A stretch of 64,000 nt of DNA from NCBI GenBank assembly GCA_965116245.1, contig OZ220497.1:868001-932000 (forward strand), written 5' to 3'. This DNA comes from Poriferisodalis sp965116245. GTDB lineage: Bacteria; Actinomycetota; Acidimicrobiia; Acidimicrobiales; Poriferisodalaceae. A program made the translations under genes and the position numbers. Of this stretch, positions 42,531 to 50,256 are shown one piece after another. Below the pieces are notes generated by a model. That model saw only the letters and a list, made by a program, of their open reading frames with translations. It was not told the DNA's origin and made no database searches. Numbering within the stretch: the stretch's first letter is position 1; every line of letters begins with the position of its first letter.

Positions 42531-44147
42531 ATGGACCTCAACCGTAGCCCTGTACACACCCGATCGCACCCGACCACGAGATGGTCCCGGGCGAACTTCG
42601 CCGAAGCGGTCCAAGGAGTCCAGACTCCCCTGGGCTGGACATTTTGGGATCACGTCGCCGAGACCTCGGTGCGCCAGTGCTTCTCCGACATCGGTGGTAT
42701 TGCGGCCAAGGACGCCCCGCCCCCAGCCGACCCGAACCTTAAGTTCAACGCGCCGTTCTTCGGTCTCCCGGCTGGCAACGTCACCTTCTTTCACTCTATC
42801 GGCGAGGCGCTCCCGGGAACCTCTGGCGACGTCGTCATCAAGCAAATGTTCGGGGAGGAGCCCGGGGTCGTCACCCCCAGCGCCCGCGCGAGCTGGCTCC
42901 GACCGATCATTGCGGGATTCAAGATGCCAGCGGCTGCGATCCGCTCGACGCGGCGGGTCGTCACCGTCCACAACCAAGTCGCAGACTGGTGGCGTCGAGG
43001 GGTGCTCAAGCAACCGCCGGACGACCTGGCCGGAGCGCAACGGCTGTTGAACGAGGCGGCCGAGTGGTTCATCCGCGTTGGACGGCATCACGCGACGGTG
43101 TCGCTGATCGGTCAAGCCCTAGTCGAACAAGTTGAACTCGTCATTGAGCACGCGTTCGGTGACCGAAGCCGAACCTCTGATGTCCTCACCGGCCTCGGGG
43201 GCATGGAGGAGACAAAACTCATGACCGCGATCTGGGAGGCGGCCCAGGGGCAAAGCGACGTCGCCTCGATCATCGCCGCCTTCGGCTTCCACGGACCCGA
43301 CGAGGGAAACGTGACGAGCGTCTCGTGGCGAGAAGACGACGGCCCGGTTCACGACCTCGTGGCCAACTATGAGGATGCCGGGGTGCATGACCCACGGGAG
43401 CGAGAACGCGAGCAGACCACCAAGCGCGAGGTCGTCGAGCGGGAACTCCTCGATGCGCTCGACCCGCTCAGACGCCAGCGCGCCAAGATCGTGCTTCGCC
43501 TCACGCGCACGCTCGTCCCCCGCCGCGAGATCGGCAAGGCTGGCTTCCTGATGGCGATCGATGGCGCACGCTGCGCCGCACGGTGCGCTGGTAGTGAGAT
43601 GGCGCGGGCCGGAACGCTCAACGAAACCGACGACATCTTTTTCGTCACCTTCGACGAACTGGCAAGCGGGGATCAGGTCGACCGCGCAACGATCGAGTCG
43701 CGCAAACGACACCATCGCCACTTCGAAGGGCTGACCGTTGCCCAGGCATGGACTGGGAACCCGGACCCGATCGAAGACCCTGACGTCAGCGAGGCCAGTG
43801 CGCCGCGAACGAGGCCGCCGGGAAACGTCGTCCAAGGGATCGGCGTCGTGGGTGGGACAGTCCGGGGGCGCGCGCGGGTCTTGGACGACCCGACCTCGGG
43901 TCCACTGGCGCCAGGCGAGATACTCGTTTGCCGAACGACTGATCCGAGCTGGACACCGCTATTCCTGGTCGCTGACGCTCTGGTGATCGACACTGGCGGA
44001 TCGATGAGCCACGGTGCGATCGTGGCGCGGGAACTCGGCGTGACGTGCGTGATCAACACGATCGATGGCACGGCCGCGATTCCCGACGGCGCCATGATCG
44101 AAGTCAACGGCAGCGACGGCACCGCCGTCATCATCGATGCCGAATAG
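42531..44147 (+). CDS. Rifampicin-phosphotransferase-like protein without ATP-grasp
   Basis: 538 residues from ATG 42531, with AGGAG five bases before it; a GTG at 42510 overlapping the previous stop is less likely. The start WSRANFAEAVQGVQTPLGWT matches the substrate-binding domain of rifampicin phosphotransferase/PEP-synthase-like proteins. The C-terminal swivel domain has the phosphohistidine motif DTGGSMSHGAIVARELGVTC, with EILVCRTTDPSWTPLFLVAD before it. No ATP-grasp domain is present. It could work with the PPDK-like ATP-grasp protein as a split phosphotransferase. Confidence 0.84.
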   Translation: MDLNRSPVHTRSHPTTRWSRANFAEAVQGVQTPLGWTFWDHVAETSVRQCFSDIGGIAAKDAPPPADPNLKFNAPFFGLPAGNVTFFHSIGEALPGTSGDVVIKQMFGEEPGVVTPSARASWLRPIIAGFKMPAAAIRSTRRVVTVHNQVADWWRRGVLKQPPDDLAGAQRLLNEAAEWFIRVGRHHATVSLIGQALVEQVELVIEHAFGDRSRTSDVLTGLGGMEETKLMTAIWEAAQGQSDVASIIAAFGFHGPDEGNVTSVSWREDDGPVHDLVANYEDAGVHDPREREREQTTKREVVERELLDALDPLRRQRAKIVLRLTRTLVPRREIGKAGFLMAIDGARCAARCAGSEMARAGTLNETDDIFFVTFDELASGDQVDRATIESRKRHHRHFEGLTVAQAWTGNPDPIEDPDVSEASAPRTRPPGNVVQGIGVVGGTVRGRARVLDDPTSGPLAPGEILVCRTTDPSWTPLFLVADALVIDTGGSMSHGAIVARELGVTCVINTIDGTAAIPDGAMIEVNGSDGTAVIIDAE

Positions 44148-44188
44148 GCGCGCCAGCGACCGCTTGGGATCCGGCCACGCGGCATGGT

Positions 44189-46099
44189 TCAGCCCGCTAT
44201 GCCGACGTCTGCGCCGCCTCCATCGCGCCGTTCTTCGAGGAGCTGCTTGAGACGCGCCGACAAGCTCGTGAGGCCGTCGGGCATGAGAGTGAGGGTGAGC
44301 AACACCAGGAGGCCGCTTGCCAGATCGATGACATCGGGGGAAGCGCCGAGTTCACTGGCGAGGTACGTGAGCAGTCCACCGGAGACCAGCATCCCGGCGA
44401 CGACCCCGCCCCCGGCGGCGCCAACACCACCGATCACGACCACCACGAGCAGGAACACGGACTGGAGCGAGACGAAGGAAGCGGCCGACACTCGGCCTGA
44501 TCGATAGCCCAGCAGAGCGCCGCCAGCGGCCGCCATCGATGCTGAGATCGAGAACGCGAGCAGTTTCACTCGAGGAACCGAGATCCCGACGCCCTCGGCC
44601 CCTCGCTCGTTGATCCGTACCGCGAGAAACGACTGACCGGCTGGCCTGCTTCGGATCAACTGAACGACGAGGCAGGCCAGCGCTAGTGCGATCACCACCA
44701 CTACGCCAAATCGCCGTGGATGTTCGAAGCTGTCGAGGCTCCAACCGGCGAGGCTCGGTCGCGGAAACTCGATCCCTTCAGGGAAACGATCACGGTCGCT
44801 GAAAAACATCTCGTCGAACATCACGGCAACACCGAGCGTCACGATGGCGAGGTTCACGCCGCGGACCCGAATCGACGGTGCGCCAAGGGCGAGACCGATC
44901 GGGAAAACGAGGAGGACCGCAACGAGGACCGGGAGCGGGAAAGGGAGGTTAAGACTGATCGCTGCCCATGACCCGAACGCCGCGCCGAGCCCGGCGAAGG
45001 TCATTTGGGCGAGTGAGAGCTGCCCCACGAAACCCACCACGAGCACGAGCGACACGGCGACGATCGCGAGAATGGCGCTTCGAGTCAGCGGATCGATGAT
45101 CGCGGACGGGCCCAGAACCATGGCCGCACCCCCCACCGCTGCGACGGCCGCTGGCAACCGGGCCGGTTTCTTGACCGGTGGTGCGGCGGGGAGACTGCTT
45201 TCGAAAGAAACCTCACGAGTCGGAATCGCGCTGCCCGTGGCGACAATGACGACGATCAGGACGATGAAGGGCACGGCTTCGGGCCACCCAGGCAAGCCGG
45301 TGAACTCGGAGATATCGGCGATCCGGCCGCTGACCACCGCCTGGACTGCTGCGACGGCGAGACTCGCAACGAGGGCCACAACGACCGATCGGAAACCGGC
45401 GATTGCTGCAGTGGCGAGCGCCACGACAACGAGCAGGGTCAGGCCCAAGACCGAAACGGTCGTGATGCTCGAGAGCAAGACCCCGGCGAATCCCGACAGC
45501 GCTCCACCGAGCATCCAGTTCGACGTCGAGGCGATGTCGGGGCTGTGACCGCTCAGCGAGACCCCCGCCTCGCCGTCGGCCATGGCGCGACTCACAAGGC
45601 CGAAGGACGTGTTTCGATAGACGGCGGCGACGATGACCACGACGACCGTCGCCGTCACCAGAATGAACAAACGGTCTCTCGTGAGGACATAGTCCCCGGG
45701 GAGCGTGAACGTCCCCCGTTCGAAGAGCCGAACCTGCGGGGTGCTTCCGTCGACGAGGAACAGGTTCACGACGGCTTGCACGACGACGAGCAACCCGAGC
45801 GTTGCCGTCACCCGGACGAACATGGCCGCGGACCGCAGCCGACGCATGACGAGCCAGTCGAAGAGACCGGCAACGGCCGCCGCGGCCACCGTGCCAACGA
45901 TCGCTGCAGGCACAGCGCCGAGGCGATCCCCGTCGGCGTGGACCCACGCAGCGACATAGGCACCGAGAGCAGCGAGCGCCCCAGTTCCCAGATTGAGTGT
46001 CTTCGATCCTCGGTAGATGACGATGAGGGCGAGAGCCAAAAGCCCGTAGGCCGCGCCAGCGCCCACGCTTGCCAACGCGATCTGCAGATCGAACCTCAC
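44189..46099 (-). CDS. Fused LivH-LivM branched-chain-amino-acid-type ABC permease
   Basis: 636 residues from GTG 46099, overlapping the livF-like stop by four bases (GTGA) and with GGAGG upstream. The first half (about 1-290) has LivH features (GAAYGLLALALIVIYRGSKT, LGTGALAALGAYVAAW), and the second half (about 320-636) has LivM features (LALGAPSIRVRGVNLAIVTL, RGAEGVGISVPRVKLLAFSI, GGVGAAGGGVVAGMLV). These are normally two separate proteins forming a heterodimer; here they are joined by a short linker. It imports an amphipathic or carboxylated substrate together with the ATPases and the binding protein. Confidence 0.9.
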   Translation of the reverse strand: MRFDLQIALASVGAGAAYGLLALALIVIYRGSKTLNLGTGALAALGAYVAAWVHADGDRLGAVPAAIVGTVAAAAVAGLFDWLVMRRLRSAAMFVRVTATLGLLVVVQAVVNLFLVDGSTPQVRLFERGTFTLPGDYVLTRDRLFILVTATVVVVIVAAVYRNTSFGLVSRAMADGEAGVSLSGHSPDIASTSNWMLGGALSGFAGVLLSSITTVSVLGLTLLVVVALATAAIAGFRSVVVALVASLAVAAVQAVVSGRIADISEFTGLPGWPEAVPFIVLIVVIVATGSAIPTREVSFESSLPAAPPVKKPARLPAAVAAVGGAAMVLGPSAIIDPLTRSAILAIVAVSLVLVVGFVGQLSLAQMTFAGLGAAFGSWAAISLNLPFPLPVLVAVLLVFPIGLALGAPSIRVRGVNLAIVTLGVAVMFDEMFFSDRDRFPEGIEFPRPSLAGWSLDSFEHPRRFGVVVVIALALACLVVQLIRSRPAGQSFLAVRINERGAEGVGISVPRVKLLAFSISASMAAAGGALLGYRSGRVSAASFVSLQSVFLLVVVVIGGVGAAGGGVVAGMLVSGGLLTYLASELGASPDVIDLASGLLVLLTLTLMPDGLTSLSARLKQLLEERRDGGGADVGIAG

Positions 46100-46788
46100 G
46101 AAGACCCTCCGAGGTAGCTGGCTTCCAAGGCGGTACGGTTGGCCAACAGCGCCTGCGCCGTCTCCTCCATGGTGACCCTTCCCAGCGAGAGCACGTAGGC
46201 CCGGCTCGCGGTGTGGAGTGATTGCCGGACATGTTGCTCGACGAGCACGACGGCAAGGTTGCGATCCGCTGCTGCTTCGCAAAGCCGCTCAAGCAATCGA
46301 TCGACGACCCGCGGCGCCAGCCCGAGCGAGAGCTCGTCGACGAAGAACAGGCGAGGGCGCGTCGCCAGGGCTCTCGCCAGCGCCACCATCTGTTGCTCGC
46401 CACCGGACAAGAGTCCGGCCCGTAGGTTGAGCTTGTCGTGGAGTTCGGGGAACAGGTCGACGATCGAGCGGTCGCCTCGGCGAACGAGCCGCAGGTTCTC
46501 TGCGACGGTCAACCCCGACACGATGCCGCGTTCCTCGGGCACGAGCGCCATCCCTGCCCTGACCCGCCAATGCGGCGGAGTGTCGCGGAGGTCATCGCCA
46601 TCGAACCGGACCGAGCCCGCCATAGGGCGTATGAAGCCCATGATGGTCGAGAGCAACGTCGTCTTTCCTGCGCCGTTCGGCCCGAGGATCGCCACGATCT
46701 CGCCAGCCTCGACATCGATGTCGACCTCGTGGACCGCGGCGTTGTTCCCGTAGCCCGCGACCAGACCGGTTACTTTGAGCAGGCTCAT
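46096..46788 (-). CDS. LivF-type ABC ATPase
   Basis: 230 residues. Walker A GPNGAGKTTLLSTI, signature LLSGGEQQMVALARAL, Walker B RLFFVDELSLGLAP and the H-loop VVLVEQHV are present. It overlaps both neighbours by four bases, so the three transport genes are translated together. One of the two ATPases of the importer. Confidence 0.95.
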   Translation of the reverse strand: MSLLKVTGLVAGYGNNAAVHEVDIDVEAGEIVAILGPNGAGKTTLLSTIMGFIRPMAGSVRFDGDDLRDTPPHWRVRAGMALVPEERGIVSGLTVAENLRLVRRGDRSIVDLFPELHDKLNLRAGLLSGGEQQMVALARALATRPRLFFVDELSLGLAPRVVDRLLERLCEAAADRNLAVVLVEQHVRQSLHTASRAYVLSLGRVTMEETAQALLANRTALEASYLGGSS

Positions 46789-47528
46789 GCGCCCGATCCC
46801 AAGTAGGCCTCGACGACCCGGGGATCGGCCACAACCTCCATGGGATTTCCTGAGGCGATGAGTTCGCCGAAGTCGAGGACGAACAGATCGTCGCAGACCT
46901 TGAGGACGAGGGACATGTCGTGATCGATCAGCAAGATCCCTACCCCTGTCGACGCGATCGCTCGCAGCACGTCACCCAGCTCTGCAGTCTCATCGTGATC
47001 GAGACCCGCCGCGGGCTCGTCGACCAAGAGACACGAGGGTTGGCACATCAGAGCCCGAGCGAGAGCCACCCGCCGGAGATCACCCGCTGACAGGTCAGCA
47101 GCGGGCGTGTCCGCGAGGTGCGAGACACCCAGGAGGTTCAACACCGTCGCGGGCTCGAACGAACCATCGCGCCGAGACCCCGCACCCGCGACCGTGAGGT
47201 TCTCGCCAACTGTCAGATCATCAAACAGCTCGAGGTTCTGGAATGTCCGGACGAGGCCTGCGCGCACTCGCCGACTCGGCTTCATCGCGCCCAGCGACTC
47301 ATCACCGAGCAAGACTTCGCCCGAGCGCACCGGAAGGAAACCAGTGACCGCGTCAACGAGGGTGGTCTTCCCCGCTCCATTGGCTCCGACCAGCCCCACG
47401 ACCCGGCCCGGTTCTACGACAAGGGTCACATCGTGAACTACGCGTGTCGACCCATAGGCGACATCAAGGTTCCGGATGGCGAGCGCGCGGCGGCAGTCAT
47501 GTTCCAGTACGTCCCAGATGCCGCTCAT
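46785..47528 (-). CDS. LivG-type ABC ATPase
   Basis: 247 residues. Walker A GANGAGKTTLVDAV, RTFQNLELFDDLTVGENL (typical LivG), signature DLSAGDLRRVALARALMC with an unusual SAGDLRR in place of SGGQQRR, Walker B CLLVDEPAAGLDHDE and H-loop LLIDHDM. It is the first gene of the transport operon. A palindrome lies about 50 bases upstream. Confidence 0.95.
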   Translation of the reverse strand: MSGIWDVLEHDCRRALAIRNLDVAYGSTRVVHDVTLVVEPGRVVGLVGANGAGKTTLVDAVTGFLPVRSGEVLLGDESLGAMKPSRRVRAGLVRTFQNLELFDDLTVGENLTVAGAGSRRDGSFEPATVLNLLGVSHLADTPAADLSAGDLRRVALARALMCQPSCLLVDEPAAGLDHDETAELGDVLRAIASTGVGILLIDHDMSLVLKVCDDLFVLDFGELIASGNPMEVVADPRVVEAYLGSGA

Positions 47529-47573
47529 CTCCCCCCTGTCCCACCGCCTCGGCCCTCTCTGGCGGGGTCGGCG

Positions 47574-47594
47574 TATCCCAACGCCAGTTGATTA
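47574..47594. promoter_or_regulatory. Island palindrome 14 (candidate TetR operator)
   Basis: Core CCAACGCCAGTTG at 47578-47590 followed by ATTA, upstream of the LivG-type gene at 47528. Confidence 0.55.
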
Positions 47595-47684
47595 CCAACG
47601 ACAGACCTCGCCAGCGGGGCACGCCCGCAGGCGAGCACTCCCTCCCAACGGCCTGCCGCGCTGCGTGTTCGGAAGGCTACTTGA

Positions 47685-47705
47685 TAATCTAGCAGTGTTA
47701 GGCAA
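47685..47705. promoter_or_regulatory. Island palindrome 15 (candidate TetR operator)
   Basis: Core CTAGCAGTGTTAG at 47689-47701 preceded by TAAT and followed by GCAA, 62 bases before the start of the binding-protein gene. Confidence 0.65.
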
Positions 47706-47762
47706 CTATGGTCTCATTGTCGGAGGTGAAAGTCGCCTCCACGAGCATCTAGGGAGAAGACC

Positions 47763-49046
47763 ATGTTCAAGGGGAAGCGACTCGCCATCGCCATCATGTT
47801 GCTGTTCGCACTCGTCGCCGCGTCGTGCGGTTCCGACGATGACAACTCCACGGTGTCGGATGGCGACGCCGCAGACAGTGCCGCGACCGAGGAACAAGAG
47901 GCAACGGGAGCCGACGAAGCGGAGCCAGCCGAAGAAGACCCAGTGGAACAAGACCCTGCCGAAGAGGAGCCCCAGGCAGCGGCGCCTTCCGGCGAGCCGA
48001 TTCGGGTTGCCAACATCTTCTCCCAGGCAGGCCCGATCGATCTCCACTTCACACCGGCAGGATTCGATGCCTGGGTGGCGGACGTCAACAGTCGAGGCGG
48101 CATCCACGGGCGCCCGGTTGAGGTCGTGAGCTGCAACGACGAACTCGATCCCGCGTTGAACGAGGAGTGCGCCCGTTCGATCGTCGGCGACGACACGATC
48201 ATCGCCGTAGCAGGCGGAATCGCAGGGCTCGAACCATGGATCCCGATCCTCACCGAAAGCGGAGTCGGCGCAATCACGAGCATTCCCACCACGCTTGGCG
48301 AGTTCAACGCTCCGAACTTCCTCGCGATCGGAGGTGGCGCCATCGGCGGCTACGCGAACCTCTTGGCCGACGCGGTCGCGAGCGGCTACGGACGAATTGC
48401 TTTCATCCGAACGGATCTTCCGACCGGCAACCAAGCCGCCAGCATCTTCACCGCCTTCCAAGCCCAGATCCCCGGGTGGGAGTTCATCGACGTTCCGGTA
48501 AACGAAGGGGCCGCCGACTTCCTGCCAGCCGTCCAGAACGCACTGTCGCAGAACGCCGACTACATCACCACTGGCCTCACCGGCGCTGCCGCAGCGAGGG
48601 TCGCACTCGATGCGCAGTCACTCGGCTTCGAAGGGACCGTCTCACTCATCGGGGGCGGGTTCGACCCAGCGTTGCTCGAGGTCGAGGGATTCGTCCTGAC
48701 CGCCGACTTCCCCGATCCGAGTGGCAGCTCCGCGGTCATCGAGGCCTACCGCGCCAACCTGGCCAATCCCGACGACATCGGCGACGCATCGCTCGGTGGG
48801 TACTTCGCCGGACTGACCCTGGAAGAAATCCTCGTCGAACTCAGCCCTGACAATCTAACCCGCGAGGCTGTACTCGCCCGCATCGAAGATCCGACACCGC
48901 TCACGGTGCCCGAACTTGGCGACCTCGAGGCTGGGTTCTTCCCGCTGGCCCCACGGCTCGCACGGTCGGCTTCGTGGATTGTGACGGTCGAGGACGGCGA
49001 GCTCGTCTACGGCAATCCCGTCGATGCCCTCGGCGCCGCTGGCTGA
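47763..49046 (+). CDS. LIV-type substrate-binding lipoprotein of the ABC importer
   Basis: 427 residues, with AGGGAG before the ATG. The signal peptide ends in a lipobox VAASCGSD, followed by an Asp/Glu/Ala-rich linker (about residues 21-78), then the two-lobed periplasmic binding fold (IRVANIFSQAGPIDLHFTPA, WVADVNSRGGIHGRPVEVVS, GYGRIAFIRTDLPTGNQAAS). It captures the substrate outside the cell. It is divergent from the transport operon and has its own palindrome. It is the last gene of the block. Confidence 0.94.
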   Translation: MFKGKRLAIAIMLLFALVAASCGSDDDNSTVSDGDAADSAATEEQEATGADEAEPAEEDPVEQDPAEEEPQAAAPSGEPIRVANIFSQAGPIDLHFTPAGFDAWVADVNSRGGIHGRPVEVVSCNDELDPALNEECARSIVGDDTIIAVAGGIAGLEPWIPILTESGVGAITSIPTTLGEFNAPNFLAIGGGAIGGYANLLADAVASGYGRIAFIRTDLPTGNQAASIFTAFQAQIPGWEFIDVPVNEGAADFLPAVQNALSQNADYITTGLTGAAAARVALDAQSLGFEGTVSLIGGGFDPALLEVEGFVLTADFPDPSGSSAVIEAYRANLANPDDIGDASLGGYFAGLTLEEILVELSPDNLTREAVLARIEDPTPLTVPELGDLEAGFFPLAPRLARSASWIVTVEDGELVYGNPVDALGAAG

Positions 49047-49185
49047 GTTCAACCAGCGTGGAACTGCTCCGCTTGCTTGAACTCGGCGGGCTTAGAAGTA
49101 CGGCGGCGTTAGTAGCCTCCGCCAGAGTGTCGATGCGTCTTGAATGCCGATACGCCGGATCGGCGAAGCAATGTCGGCAAAGTTC

Positions 49186-49230
49186 GGGTCGGCAGACGTC
49201 GGGCCGGCGGAGGCTGGGTCGGCGGAATTT
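49186..49230. repeat. 15-bp tandem repeat ending at the tRNA-Lys gene
   Basis: Three units GGGTCGGCAGACGTC, GGGCCGGCGGAGGCT and GGGTCGGCGGAATTT, followed directly by the tRNA gene, whose first bases GGGCCGCT resemble a fourth unit. This is the first backbone-style repeat after the island. Confidence 0.85.
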
Positions 49231-49306
49231 GGGCCGCTAGCTCATCGGGTAGAGCAGGGGACTTTTAATCCCAAGGTGCCGGGTTCGAGTCCCGGGCGGC
49301 CTACCA
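49231..49306 (+). tRNA. tRNA-Lys (anticodon TTT)
   Basis: 76 bases including an encoded CCA end. Acceptor stem GGGCCGC/GCGGCCT (first pair G-T), D-arm GCTC...GAGC, anticodon loop CTTTTAA with TTT at 49264-49266, and T-arm CCGGG-TTCGAGT-CCCGG are all present. The lowest anticodon-stem pair is a G/A mismatch. Confidence 0.95.
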
Positions 49307-49389
49307 CAGCGAGATACAACCGCCAGCTACACGACCGCTAGCAAAATAGTGAGCAACACCAGCTAGAGACTCACCTACAGTTTCCCGCC

Positions 49390-49827
49390 GTGGTGACAGT
49401 TCCGATCCGAAGGCTGGACCCAGAGCTGGCGTTGCCTACGTATGCGAAGCCTGGCGACGCCGGATGTGATCTGCTAGCGGCCAAGTCAGTGACGCTGGCC
49501 GCGGCGGGCGGACGCGCCATGGTACCCACAGGCATCGCCGTGGCCATTCCCGCTGGCTACGCCGGATTTGTGCAACCCCGCAGCGGCTTGGCATTGCGAC
49601 ACGGGGTCACCTGCGTGAACTCGCCCGGCCTAATTGACAGCGGATACCGGGACGAACTGCGAGTGCTGCTGTTGAACACCGACCCGGATGAGCCCTACGA
49701 GATTCAGCGCGGCGACCGCATCGCCCAGCTAGTAGTCCAGCGTGTCGAACAGGCCGAATGGCACGAGGTAGACGCGCTCAATGAGACCGAGCGAGGCCTA
49801 GGAGGGTTCGGACACTCCGGCCGCTGA
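49390..49827 (+). CDS. dut: Deoxyuridine 5'-triphosphate nucleotidohydrolase
   Basis: 145 residues from GTG 49390. All five trimeric dUTPase motifs are visible: DAGCDL, PRSGLA, GLIDSGYRDE, RGDRIAQLVVQ and the C-terminal RGLGGFGHSG. It hydrolyses dUTP to dUMP. Confidence 0.97.
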   Translation: MVTVPIRRLDPELALPTYAKPGDAGCDLLAAKSVTLAAAGGRAMVPTGIAVAIPAGYAGFVQPRSGLALRHGVTCVNSPGLIDSGYRDELRVLLLNTDPDEPYEIQRGDRIAQLVVQRVEQAEWHEVDALNETERGLGGFGHSGR

Positions 49828-49872
49828 ACTCACGGGTCATAGCTGTCACACCCCACCGGTAACCATTTGGCC

Positions 49873-50256
49873 ATGACCAAGACCCCCATGGCACCTCCAC
49901 AGTCACTTCGGCCCGGTCGGCCAAAGAAAGCACAACTCACCTTGTTTGATATCCCCGAGTTTGATGTCCCTGCATCGCTTGAGGGCCCCCGTTACGCAAA
50001 GAGCCCAAGCTCGCCTAACGTCACTAGTCCAAAGTTTGAGGGGCCAAAGTTTGAGGGGCCACAGTTCGAAGCCGTACGGGCTCGGAGGCACCGCTCCCTG
50101 GCACGGCTAGCCAAGCGCCGCTACCTCGCAGATTCCGAGAGCTATTTGCGTATTGAGCAGGTCCGCAGTTCCCTTCGCCTCGTCATCAGCCAAACGGGCC
50201 AAGTTGACACAGGGCAACTCGGCACGGAACGACGCGGTACGGGGCAAGCCGACTAA
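49873..50256 (+). CDS. Hypothetical basic protein with FDxP and PKFEG repeats
   Basis: 127 residues from ATG 49873. I do not recognise it. The start GRPKKAQLTLFDIPEFDVPA is followed by two repeat runs from 15-bp units (FDIPE/FDVPA and SPKFE/GPKFE/GPQFE), then a basic region ARRHRSLARLAKRRYLADSE and SSLRLVISQTG. It overlaps the K+ channel gene by four bases at the 3' end (convergent). Confidence 0.55.
   Translation: MTKTPMAPPQSLRPGRPKKAQLTLFDIPEFDVPASLEGPRYAKSPSSPNVTSPKFEGPKFEGPQFEAVRARRHRSLARLAKRRYLADSESYLRIEQVRSSLRLVISQTGQVDTGQLGTERRGTGQAD
49945..50073. repeat. Two 15-bp in-frame repeat arrays in the hypothetical gene
   Basis: Units TTTGATATCCCCGAG/TTTGATGTCCCTGCA at 49945-49974, and CCAAAGTTTGAGGGG (two copies) plus CCACAGTTCGAAGCC at 50029-50073. 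Confidence 0.88.

Noticed and set aside
45213..46403. Open frame of 396 codons on the minus strand overlapping the fused permease and LivF-type gene
   Set aside because: It is an out-of-frame Arg/Cys/Gly-rich reading of genes with clear motifs.
49231..49306. tRNA-Lys as an attachment site for the island
   Set aside because: No integrase gene, no repeat of the tRNA 3' end at the other border, and the block lies on the 5' side of the tRNA. Only the closeness remains, so no att site is listed.
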